Part shown: positions 52,827-60,492 of the stretch, in pieces | How the letters are laid out: every line of letters starts with the position of its first letter | Numbering within the stretch: position 1 is the first letter of the stretch | DNA from: Collinsella intestinalis DSM 13280 | Lineage (GTDB): Bacteria; Actinomycetota; Coriobacteriia; Coriobacteriales; Coriobacteriaceae | DNA length: 64,000 bases | Direction: 5' to 3' | Assembly (NCBI RefSeq): GCF_000156175.1 | Contig: NZ_GG692710.1 | Coordinates: forward strand, 1,047,623 to 1,111,622 | Notes under the pieces: generated by a model | Databases searched by the model: none | What the model was told of the DNA's origin: nothing | The model's input: the letters and a program-made list of their open reading frames with translations, nothing else | Position numbers and translations under genes: made by a program

Positions 52827-53261
52827 ATGAAATTCCTGAGCGTTCACAAGAACACGCTGCTGCTCATCGCTAGCATCGTCTGGCTCGCGGCCGGCGTGAA
52901 CATCGCCCGCATCGGCCTGGAGGCCTACGCCGCCGGACACCTCACCTTGCTCAACATCGTGCTGAGCGCGGTTGTGGGCATCGTGTTCTGGACCTTCATT
53001 TTCGGCAAGCTCGTGGTGAAGCACACCGCACGCATCACCGGCTATGAGGAGGAGCGTCATTTCTTCCTCAAGTTCTTCGATGTACCGGCCTTTGTCATCA
53101 TGGCGGTCATGATGACGGGCGGCATTTCGATCCGCGCGTTCGGCCTCGCCCCCGAGGGGTTCATCGCGGTGTTCTACACCGGCCTCGGGTGCGCTCTGGC
53201 GCTCGCCGGCCTGCGCTTCGCCTGCATGTGGCAACGCGAGGTCCGCGTTACCCGCGCTTGA
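52827..53261 (+). CDS. Small four-helix membrane protein
   Basis: A 144-residue hydrophobic protein with four helices (about 10-30, 40-60, 85-105, 112-132) and a conserved-looking middle loop (ARITGYEEERHFFLKFFDVP). AGGAGG lies 7 nt before the ATG. It is the second gene of the TetR-controlled pair. I do not recognise a named family. Its 3' end overlaps the convergent mazG gene by 14 bp. Confidence 0.75.
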   Translation: MKFLSVHKNTLLLIASIVWLAAGVNIARIGLEAYAAGHLTLLNIVLSAVVGIVFWTFIFGKLVVKHTARITGYEEERHFFLKFFDVPAFVIMAVMMTGGISIRAFGLAPEGFIAVFYTGLGCALALAGLRFACMWQREVRVTRA

Positions 53262-54114
53262 CCTTGTCCCACAGCGAATCGAGCTGCTCGGTCATAAGAG
53301 ACTCCAGGGAAACCCCACCCTCATAGGCGACGTTTTCCATCGCGGCCCAACGCTCGCGGAACTTCGCCGTGCTCGCACGCAGCGCGCTCTCGGCGTCGAT
53401 GCCCTCCTTGCGGGCCACGTTCACCAGTGCGAAGAGCAGGTCGCCAAACTCGAGCTCGCGCTCGGCGGTGCCGGGTGCCTCCGCCTCAAACTCCGCACGC
53501 TCCTCGGCCACCTTGTCCCATACGTCTGCGACGGTCTCCCATTCAAAGCCCGCAGAAGCCGCCTTGCGCGAGACCTTCTGAGCCTCCATGAGCGCCGGCA
53601 ACGACCGCGGAACGCCCTCGAGCAGGCCCTCTGGACGCTCGCCGGCCTCCGCCGCATCGGCGTCCTTGGCGCCCTTCTCGGCAAGCTTGACGCTGTCCCA
53701 AATGGCGAGCACCTCGTCGGCGGAATCGGCGCTGCGCCCTCCAAACACATGCGGGTGGCGACGGATGAGCTTGTCGTTGATGTCGCGCGCGACGTCGGCC
53801 ATTGTGAAGGCACCGGCGTCCGCCGCGATCTGGGCATGCAACACCACCTGCATGAGCACATCTCCGAGCTCCTCGCGCAAGTGCGCCTCATCGCCGGCTT
53901 CGATGCAGTCCAGGGCCTCGTAGGCCTCCTCGATCATGTTCTTGCCGATACTCTCGTGGGTCTGTTTGCGATCCCAAGGGCAACCATCGGGCTGGCGCAG
54001 GCGCCAGATCGTCTCAACGAGGGATTGCATCTCCTCGCGCGCGTCGGAAAGCGTCGAGGTGTCGCGTGTGATGCTCGCCAGACTCGACGACCCGGTCTCG
54101 GTCCATGAACCCAT
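53248..54114 (-). CDS. mazG: Nucleoside triphosphate pyrophosphohydrolase MazG
   Basis: House-cleaning enzyme that hydrolyses NTPs and dNTPs to monophosphates, 288 residues with two MazG folds. The N-terminal fold has RLRQPDGCPWDRKQTHESI, EEAYEALDCIEAGDEAHLRE and LGDVLMQVVLHAQIA; RRHPHVFGG marks the middle; the second fold has EERAEFEAEAPGTAERELEF then GDLLFALVNVARK. AAAGGAG lies 8 nt before the start. It follows the phosphodiesterase gene by 54 bp, a gap filled by a family C repeat. Confidence 0.95.
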   Translation of the reverse strand: MGSWTETGSSSLASITRDTSTLSDAREEMQSLVETIWRLRQPDGCPWDRKQTHESIGKNMIEEAYEALDCIEAGDEAHLREELGDVLMQVVLHAQIAADAGAFTMADVARDINDKLIRRHPHVFGGRSADSADEVLAIWDSVKLAEKGAKDADAAEAGERPEGLLEGVPRSLPALMEAQKVSRKAASAGFEWETVADVWDKVAEERAEFEAEAPGTAERELEFGDLLFALVNVARKEGIDAESALRASTAKFRERWAAMENVAYEGGVSLESLMTEQLDSLWDKVKRG

Positions 54115-54138
54115 GTCTCGTGCTCCTTTTGCTCTGAC

Positions 54139-54168
54139 GTCTCGATTGGGGACAGGTACAAATTGCGA
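54139..54168. repeat. Family C element abutting phosphodiesterase stop codon
   Basis: GTCTCGATTGGGGACAGGTA and the following AATTGC word end directly at the complement of the stop codon at 54169. It is nearly the same as 44470-44492 and related to 25551-25581. Confidence 0.6.
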
Positions 54169-54732
54169 TTAGTCCAGGGTGATGTGGCGGAAGGCCTCAC
54201 AGAGGGGCAGCCCGCTCTCGTAGATGCCGCAACTGTTCGACCCGTCCTTGGGAATCGATACACTGCCGGGGTTGAACAGCCACAGGCCGGGATGGCCCGC
54301 GCTCTCCTCGTTCACCTTGATATGCGTGTGACCGAACAGCAGCGCCGAACCCTCCGGGAGCTGCGGCACGCGATCCGTGCTGCTGTGCTTGCCCGCGCCA
54401 AAGACATGCCCATGGGTGCAGAACAGCTCGCGGCCGTCGTCGTCCAAAACCACGGCGCTGTCGGACATGCAAGGGAAGGCGAGCACCATCTGATCGACCT
54501 CGGCCTCACAATTGCCGCGCACGGCGATGAGGCGCCCAGTCGCTGCCAGACCGTTCAGCAGCTCGATCACGCGCTTGGGAGCGTAATCGCGCGGGAGGTC
54601 GTTACGCGGGCCGTGATAGAGCAGGTCGCCCAAGAGCAGCACGCGGTCGGGCCGCTCGCGATCGACGACCTCCATCAGGCGCTCGGCCCAGTATGCCGAC
54701 CCGTGGATGTCGGAGGCGATGACGAATTTCAT
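54169..54732 (-). CDS. yfcE: YfcE-type phosphodiesterase
   Basis: A 187-residue calcineurin-like phosphoesterase with KFVIASDIHGS (2-12), LLLGDLLYHGP, RGNCEAEVD, FCTHGHVFGAG, LFGHTHIKV and NPGSVSIPKD, the standard five motifs of E. coli YfcE. It is longer than the 151-residue paralogue at 38397-38852. The start at 54732 has AGAGG 7 nt upstream. It lies 99 bp after larC on the same strand. Confidence 0.92.
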   Translation of the reverse strand: MKFVIASDIHGSAYWAERLMEVVDRERPDRVLLLGDLLYHGPRNDLPRDYAPKRVIELLNGLAATGRLIAVRGNCEAEVDQMVLAFPCMSDSAVVLDDDGRELFCTHGHVFGAGKHSSTDRVPQLPEGSALLFGHTHIKVNEESAGHPGLWLFNPGSVSIPKDGSNSCGIYESGLPLCEAFRHITLD

Positions 54733-54831
54733 GGTGAATCCTCTCCGCGCGGACGTGCGCCGCGCTGCATCGAGGTGTGTCGGGAGAACCCGGCCGATCA
54801 AGGGGACGCACGCACTGCATCCCCCGTCAGG

Positions 54832-56373
54832 TCAAAGGGACGCGCGCACCGCATTCATCACGGCGGTCAAAGGCATGCCGGCCGCCCGAGCCGCCGCGGC
54901 ACAATCCTCGTACTCGAGAGTCGCACGCTCGGCCCCATCGGGCAGCACGGCGATCTTTACGGAGATAGGGCCGAACGCGGTGTCGCGCACCTCGAGGCGA
55001 CGCGGCAGCACCGTGCGGTCCATAATGCAACGGCGGATGCCAAGCGTGCTCGTCTCGCGAAACACCACGGCCTCGATGGCCGCAGCCTCCTGCGCCTCAC
55101 ACAGAACTTGCAGCTCGTAGGCGGGGCGGCCCTTCTTGGCAACGATCGGCACCCAATGGACCTCGCGCGCACCGGCCTCGGACAGTCGCTCGGCGGCGTA
55201 AGCCATCTGCTCGGGCGTCATGTCATCCAGGTCGCACTCGAGCTTGCATACCGTGGTCGGAGGCTGCGTCTCGCTCGAGAGGGGCGCGGGCCGAGACGAG
55301 GGCAGGGGATCGGCAAGGATATCTTCGCCCGCGGCACCGCGGCGCCCGCGATGGAAAGTGGGCGTCGGCCCACTCAGCGGCTCGATCAGCATCGCCCGAA
55401 GGATGGACGGCCGCTCGTAGGCACGCTTGCCGGCACCGAGGCCCACGCTCGCCACGACGTAACGCTCCGGAAGCACGAACTCGGGGTTGAGCGCCGCCAC
55501 CAGGGCGGCGCCTGTGGGCGTTACCAACTCACCCTCGACCTCGCAGGGCGCCAGCGGCAGACCGTGTGCACGGCACACGCCCACCGTCGCCGGAACCGGC
55601 ACGGGCATGACGCCGTGCTGGCAGCGCACGGTTCCGCGCCCCTCGACGAGCACGGGCACGATCGCGCGCTCGATGCCAATCAGATCGACGAGGACCGCCG
55701 CCGCCACGATATCCGCGATCGAATCGACCGCCCCCACCTCGTGGAAGTGCACCTGCTCGACCGGCAAGCCGTGGGCCTCGGCCTCGGCCTCGGCGAGGAT
55801 GCCAAAGGCGCGGCGGGCGAATGCGGCGGCCCCAGGAGTGAGCGGGGCGGCCTCGATGATGGCGAGGATGTCGGCGAGGTTGCGATGGGCATGGTCGTGG
55901 GCGCCGCCTCCCGCATGATCATGATGGTGGGCATGGTCGTGGGTGTGGCCGGCATGGTGGTAATGGCCCTCATGGTGATGATCGTCGCAATGGTCGTGGC
56001 CACACCCGCTCTCCCGGCCGTGGATGTGACCGTGATCACCCTCGCACGCATGCTCGTGCCCATGCAGGTACGCCATGTCGTGGTCGTGGTTCTCATGCGC
56101 CTCGTCCAGCACCACATTGAAGTCCAGGCACGAAATGCCCGCCTTGGACACGCGGCCCACCTCGAGGGAGAATCCCTCGACCGGCAGAGCCGCCAGCGTA
56201 GCGCGCACGGCTCGCTCGGCCGCCTCCGAATCCTCGGCCGCATCGATCAAGGCGGCCACGAGCATATCGCCCGCGACACCGGCCTGGCAGTCGAGCCACA
56301 ACGTGCGGCCGCGGCCAGCGTCGTTGCCAGCGGTGCCATCCGCCAATGAGGGCATCCCCTTCTCGTTCACCAT
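54832..56373 (-). CDS. larC: Nickel-pincer cofactor biosynthesis protein LarC, full length with His-rich insert
   Basis: CTP-dependent nickel chelatase that inserts Ni into the pyridinium pincer cofactor of lactate racemase. It has 513 residues in one frame; in Lactobacillus plantarum the same protein needs a programmed frameshift (LarC1/LarC2). The N-terminus has TLWLDCQAGVAGDMLVAALI. Residues 93-163 form an exceptionally His-rich, acidic insert, likely a nickel store. Conserved HFHEVGAVDSIADIV, ELVTPTGAALVAAL and LECDLDDMTPEQMAYA follow. It lies 5 bp after larB. Confidence 0.93.
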   Translation of the reverse strand: MVNEKGMPSLADGTAGNDAGRGRTLWLDCQAGVAGDMLVAALIDAAEDSEAAERAVRATLAALPVEGFSLEVGRVSKAGISCLDFNVVLDEAHENHDHDMAYLHGHEHACEGDHGHIHGRESGCGHDHCDDHHHEGHYHHAGHTHDHAHHHDHAGGGAHDHAHRNLADILAIIEAAPLTPGAAAFARRAFGILAEAEAEAHGLPVEQVHFHEVGAVDSIADIVAAAVLVDLIGIERAIVPVLVEGRGTVRCQHGVMPVPVPATVGVCRAHGLPLAPCEVEGELVTPTGAALVAALNPEFVLPERYVVASVGLGAGKRAYERPSILRAMLIEPLSGPTPTFHRGRRGAAGEDILADPLPSSRPAPLSSETQPPTTVCKLECDLDDMTPEQMAYAAERLSEAGAREVHWVPIVAKKGRPAYELQVLCEAQEAAAIEAVVFRETSTLGIRRCIMDRTVLPRRLEVRDTAFGPISVKIAVLPDGAERATLEYEDCAAAARAAGMPLTAVMNAVRASL

Positions 56374-56378
56374 GTAGT

Positions 56379-57143
56379 CTATGCCTCCCTACCAGGCAGA
56401 TGATTGATGAGCGAAGCTTGGAACCCAGCTCCAAACCCGTTGTCGATGTTCACGACGGATACGCCGCTCGCGCAGCTGTTCAACATGGCGAGCAGCGCGG
56501 TCACACCCTCGAAGTTCGCACCGTAGCCCACACTCGTGGGCACCGCGATCACCGGGCACCGCGCCAGACCGCCAACCACGCTCGGCAGCGCCCCCTCCAT
56601 GCCAGCGACAGCGATGATCACCTGCGCGCGGGAGATCTCCTCGGCATGGGACAACAGCCGATGGATGCCCGCGACGCCGACATCGTGAACCACATTCACG
56701 CGATTGCCCAGGAAACGCGCGGTGAACGCAGCCTCCTCGGCGACGGGCAGGTCGCTCGTGCCGGCGGTGAGCACCAAGACCTCGCCATTTCCATCCGGCT
56801 CGGGCAGTCCGCCCACCACGCCACAGCGGGCGGCCTCAACATACTCGAACGGGCAACCCAGGTCGGCGAGGTCCCGAGCCTTCGCCTCGTCGAGCCGCGT
56901 GATGAGGACGCGCTCCTGGCCGCCCTCACGCATGGCACCGACGATGCCCGCGATTTGACCGGCAGTCTTACCCGCACCGTAGATGACCTCGGACACGCCC
57001 GTGCGAAGGCCGCGCTGCATGTCTACGCACGCGTAGCCGAGATCGGTCGTCGCACCGGCTTGGACGCGCCTCACCAATTCGTCAGGAGCCACACGTCCGC
57101 CCGCGACGTCGCGGGCGAGAGCTTCTAGTTCATGAACCTCCAT
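56379..57143 (-). CDS. larB: Nickel-pincer cofactor biosynthesis protein LarB
   Basis: Carboxylates and hydrolyses nicotinic acid adenine dinucleotide as the first step of pincer cofactor synthesis. It has 254 residues and a C-terminal PurE-like domain (TAGTSDLPVAEEAAFTA, GMEGALPSVVGGLA, VAVPTSVGYGA, VSVVNIDNGFGAGF). The start at 57143 has GAGAGG close upstream. It is coupled to larC. The LarE sulfur transferase and the LarA racemase are not in the window, so they must be elsewhere or another nickel-pincer enzyme is served. Confidence 0.94.
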   Translation of the reverse strand: MEVHELEALARDVAGGRVAPDELVRRVQAGATTDLGYACVDMQRGLRTGVSEVIYGAGKTAGQIAGIVGAMREGGQERVLITRLDEAKARDLADLGCPFEYVEAARCGVVGGLPEPDGNGEVLVLTAGTSDLPVAEEAAFTARFLGNRVNVVHDVGVAGIHRLLSHAEEISRAQVIIAVAGMEGALPSVVGGLARCPVIAVPTSVGYGANFEGVTALLAMLNSCASGVSVVNIDNGFGAGFQASLINHLPGREA

Positions 57144-57314
57144 CGGCCTCTCTTTCGATTCCCCGGATGGCACTTCCATCCACGTGATCGGCCGCAGCGC
57201 GGTGCCGCGGCCGGACTCAAAGGTATCCGGGCGAGATGCCCGACGTGAAACATATGTCAACCGCCGCAGAAGCCACACGCGCGCCGCACCGGGACATGCT
57301 CGCGCGGTGTACGG

Positions 57315-57674
57315 CTACAGGAGTGCCTCCGCCCAGGCGTCCTCCTTGAACCCCGTCAAAACAGCGTTGTCCGCAACGATCAGGGGGCGCTTGACCAGCA
57401 TACCGTCGGTGGCGAGCAGCTCATAGGCCTCCTCGTCCGTCATGCCGACGTCGAGCTTGGCCTTGATGCCGAGCTCGCGGTACTTCATACCGCTCGTGTT
57501 AAAGAAGCGGCGCAGCGGAAGACCGGAGCGCTCGTGCCACTCCGCCAGCTCCGCTGCCGTGGGATTATCCTCGACGATATGGCGATCGACGTACTCGACG
57601 CCATGCTCATCCAGCCATTTCTTGGCCTTTTTGCAGGTAGTGCACTTGGGATATTCGATAAACAGGACGGCCAT
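57315..57674 (-). CDS. ArsC/Spx/MgsR-family thioredoxin-fold protein
   Basis: A 119-residue protein with an N-terminal CXXC (Cys11 and Cys14 in YPKCTTCKKAKKWL) and the family C-terminus VKRPLIVADNAVLTGF. The fold is shared by arsenate reductases, Spx and MgsR. The CXXC favours the YffB/Spx-like side over classical ArsC, but it is commonly annotated as arsenate reductase family. No ars genes are adjacent. GAGAGGAG precedes the ATG. Confidence 0.88.
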   Translation of the reverse strand: MAVLFIEYPKCTTCKKAKKWLDEHGVEYVDRHIVEDNPTAAELAEWHERSGLPLRRFFNTSGMKYRELGIKAKLDVGMTDEEAYELLATDGMLVKRPLIVADNAVLTGFKEDAWAEALL

Positions 57675-57727
57675 GAGGGCTCTCCTCTCGTGTTGGATGC
57701 CAAACTCCTAACAGCGTACCCAACCCG

Positions 57728-57733
57728 TATAAT
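57728..57733 (+). promoter_or_regulatory. Consensus -10 box placing transcription start at the Gx-transporter ATG
   Basis: A perfect TATAAT lies 7 nt before the ATG at 57741, so the mRNA would begin at or next to the start codon (leaderless). No ribosome-binding site is seen before that ATG. No -35 consensus is evident. Confidence 0.5.
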
Positions 57734-57740
57734 GACAAGC

Positions 57741-58301
57741 ATGAGAAACTCAGCTGACACATCCGATAACGGGCGACGCACGGCGCCCGCAGCACCGGCC
57801 TCGCCCGGACGTCGCGCCGCGCTCTACGGCGTGCTCACCGCCGCCGCGCTCGTATGCGGCTACCTCGAACTGCTCATCCCCCTGCCCGTCACCGTACCCG
57901 GCGTTAAGCTGGGCCTGGGCAACATCGTGATCCTCATGGCGCTCAAGCGCCTGGGCGCGAAGGCAGGCCTCTTCCTCATGTTCATCAAGGTCATCGCCTC
58001 GACGCTGCTGTTCGCCAACCTGCAGATGCTCGTCTTTTCCCTGGCGGGCGGGCTGCTGTCGTGGGCCGTCATGGCACTCGCCGTGCGCAGCGGGGCCTTT
58101 TCCACCGTCGCCACATCGGTACTCGGCGGACTCGCCCATAACGCGGGGCAGCTCGCCGCCGTCGCCGCACTGCTCTCCGGCCGCGTCGCACTCGTGAACA
58201 TGCCCGTGCTCGCCGTGTCCGGCGTCCTGTGCGGGGCCGCCGTGGGCGTTGCCGCCCGGCTCGTCCTGCGCGCACTGCCCCAGGAGGCATTCCATGGATA
58301 G
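57741..58301 (+). CDS. Gx transporter family membrane protein
   Basis: A 186-residue membrane protein with about five helices of the Gx_transp family, often labelled heptaprenyl diphosphate synthase component I. It shows LELLIPLPVTVPGVKLGLGN and IKVIASTLLFANLQMLVFSL, the conserved region of the family. It overlaps apbE by 8 bp (ATGGATAG). Its pairing with an ApbE flavin transferase is typical of flavin-based extracytoplasmic electron-transfer loci, where it may help quinone or flavin supply; that is inference. Confidence 0.85.
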   Translation: MRNSADTSDNGRRTAPAAPASPGRRAALYGVLTAAALVCGYLELLIPLPVTVPGVKLGLGNIVILMALKRLGAKAGLFLMFIKVIASTLLFANLQMLVFSLAGGLLSWAVMALAVRSGAFSTVATSVLGGLAHNAGQLAAVAALLSGRVALVNMPVLAVSGVLCGAAVGVAARLVLRALPQEAFHG

Positions 58302-59346
58302 GGCAAAGGGCACGCCGATCTCCCGGCGCGATCTCATGTGCGGCGGCACCTGCTCGGTCCTCACACTGATGCTCTCCGGATGCACACAGCTCAGAACCGA
58401 CGCCTCCGCTGCAAAGCCGGTCACCGGATCGACCTTCGCCTTCGACACCTACTGCACGTTCGGCGTCTACGGCGACGACACCGCGCCGGCACGTCTGGCC
58501 GACGCATGCGCCCACTTCGATGCGCTGTTCGACCTCTACGACGAGAAGTCCGATATCGCCCGCATCAACGCGGCGGCAGGCGAGCCCGTTCGCGTGCACG
58601 CCGACACCATCGACCTCCTGCTCGCCGCCAAAACGTATTGCGAGCAGGCGGACGGCCTGTTCGACGTCACGATCGGCGCAGTTTCCACGCTCTGGGATTT
58701 CACTGAAGGCGTGCGCCCGGCACCCGAGGCGATCGCCGGCGCCCTGCCCCACGTGGATTGGCGCTGCATCGAGATAGACGAGGAGGCGCTCACCGTGCGC
58801 CTCGCCGACCCGCAGGCCAAGCTCGACTTGGGCGGCATCGCCAAGGGGTATGTGGCCGACCGCCTCTGCGATCTGCTACGCGACGAGACGAGCGCCACCG
58901 GCGCCGCGCTCTCGCTCGGCGGCAATATCGCGCTGTTTGGGGAGAAGCCGAACGGCGAACCCTGGGAAACCGGCGTCCGCGACCCCAACGAACCGGGCGG
59001 CGACACCGTGGTGGGCACCGCACGCGTCCAGGGAGGATCGCTGGTGACGAGCGGCCTGTACGAGCGCGTGTTCGAACAAGACGGCGTCACGTACTGGCAC
59101 ATCCTCGACCCGCGCACCGGCGAGCCCGTCCAGACCGACGTGGCGAGCGTCACCGTGCTCAGCCCGTCCTCAACCGCCGCCGACGCGCTCTCGACCACGC
59201 TGTTCGTGGCCGGTAGCCGCCGCGGCGCCGAGATCGCCGACGCGCTCGAGGACACGGCGGCGTACTTCATCCTGCAAGACGGCCGGACCGTCGAGTCCAC
59301 CCGCTGGCAAGAACTCACCGACTTCTCGTCTCAAATGGGACGCTAG
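58294..59346 (+). CDS. apbE: FAD:protein FMN transferase ApbE, lipoprotein
   Basis: Attaches FMN to Ser/Thr residues of exported or membrane redox proteins. It has 350 residues. The N-terminus has twin arginines (ISRRDLMCGG) and a lipobox ending at Cys30 (LTLMLSGC), so it is an exported lipoprotein, perhaps through Tat. Conserved parts are FDTYCTFGVYG, LYDEKSDIARIN, FDVTIGAVSTLW, LDLGGIAKGYVAD, LSLGGNIALFGEKPNG and the C-terminal STAADALSTTLFVAG. No obvious flavinylated target is in the window. CAGGAGG precedes the start. Confidence 0.94.
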   Translation: MDRAKGTPISRRDLMCGGTCSVLTLMLSGCTQLRTDASAAKPVTGSTFAFDTYCTFGVYGDDTAPARLADACAHFDALFDLYDEKSDIARINAAAGEPVRVHADTIDLLLAAKTYCEQADGLFDVTIGAVSTLWDFTEGVRPAPEAIAGALPHVDWRCIEIDEEALTVRLADPQAKLDLGGIAKGYVADRLCDLLRDETSATGAALSLGGNIALFGEKPNGEPWETGVRDPNEPGGDTVVGTARVQGGSLVTSGLYERVFEQDGVTYWHILDPRTGEPVQTDVASVTVLSPSSTAADALSTTLFVAGSRRGAEIADALEDTAAYFILQDGRTVESTRWQELTDFSSQMGR

Positions 59347-60293
59347 AACTCGCCGATCATACGGACCTCGGGCTCGAGGTCGACGCCGAACTGGGACTTC
59401 ACCTCACCCTGCACATGCTCGATGAGACCGAGTACGTCCTTCGCGCTCGCGCGGCCCGTGTTGACCACGAACCCGCAATGTTTCTCGCTCACCTGCGCAT
59501 CGCCCACACACGCGCCGCGCAGGCCCGCGTCCATGATGAGCTTGCCGGCGAAATACCCCTCGGGGCGCTTGAACGTGGAGCCCGCGCTCGCCATCTCGAG
59601 CGGCTGCTTTTCCTCGCGACGGCGCTGGTAGTCGTCCATGGCGGCGCGGATCATGCCCTCGGATGCGGGCGAGAGCTTGAACGTGGCGGAGATTACGATG
59701 AGACCGTCGTCGTGCACGCGGCTCTTGCGATAGCCGAGGTTGAGGTCGCGCGCCTCGAGCGTGACCACGGATCCGCGGTTGCCGTGCTTGCTCGGCACGT
59801 ACACGCGCACGAACTCGAGCACCTCGCCCGTCGTGCCATCGTAGGCGCCGGCGTTCATGAAGCAGGCGCCGCCCACGGTGGCGGGGATGCCCCACAGCGG
59901 CTCCATGCCGGAGAGGCCCTGGTCGGCGGCGGCAAGAGCGACATCGCGCAGCAACGCGCCCGCCTCGGCCGTCACGCGCCAATGCGGTGCGTCCACTTCG
60001 ATGCCCGCAAAGTTGTCACGCAGCAGTACGACGACGCCGCGGATGCCGCGGTCGCCCACCAGCAGATCGGAGCCGTTACCCACAATCGTCACGGGCACGC
60101 CGCCCGCGTAGCAAGTGTCCAGCACGCGCACGAGGGCATCCGCCGTGCGCGGCGTGACCAGCACGTCGGCCGGTCCGCCGATCTTGAACGTGGTGTGCTC
60201 GCGCATGGGCTCGGTCATAAGGACGTTGTCCTCGCCCGCAACCTGTGCCAGGACGCACAACATCTCTTCACTCACATACTCATGCTCGTGCAT
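59343..60293 (-). CDS. murB: UDP-N-acetylenolpyruvoylglucosamine reductase MurB
   Basis: FAD enzyme that makes UDP-N-acetylmuramate for peptidoglycan, 316 residues. FAD-binding motifs include THTTFKIGGPAD-type EHTTFKIGGPADVLV, VTIVGNGSDLLVGDRGIRGV and GIPATVGGACFMNAGAYDG. The catalytic region ASAGSTFKRPEGYFAGKLI and the C-terminal SEKHCGFVVNTG follow. It belongs to the type IIa form without the extra tyrosine-loop domain. GGGAGG precedes the start at 60293. It overlaps apbE tail to tail by 4 bp. Confidence 0.95.
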   Translation of the reverse strand: MHEHEYVSEEMLCVLAQVAGEDNVLMTEPMREHTTFKIGGPADVLVTPRTADALVRVLDTCYAGGVPVTIVGNGSDLLVGDRGIRGVVVLLRDNFAGIEVDAPHWRVTAEAGALLRDVALAAADQGLSGMEPLWGIPATVGGACFMNAGAYDGTTGEVLEFVRVYVPSKHGNRGSVVTLEARDLNLGYRKSRVHDDGLIVISATFKLSPASEGMIRAAMDDYQRRREEKQPLEMASAGSTFKRPEGYFAGKLIMDAGLRGACVGDAQVSEKHCGFVVNTGRASAKDVLGLIEHVQGEVKSQFGVDLEPEVRMIGEF

Positions 60294-60492
60294 CGGGATA
60301 CCTCCCCCGTGTAGAAAACAAGTCCAGTGTATCAAGCTATACAAATACCAAATCTGGCCACAAAAGCCATGTCAGTAATTCAATTTATCGCAATGTCCAA
60401 TCGACGCTTTTATACTACTATTTTCACAGTTATATTAACCTTCTCGCAGTAGCGCGCCTTCGCCCAATCGTTCCCGAAGATTGGATAATCGT

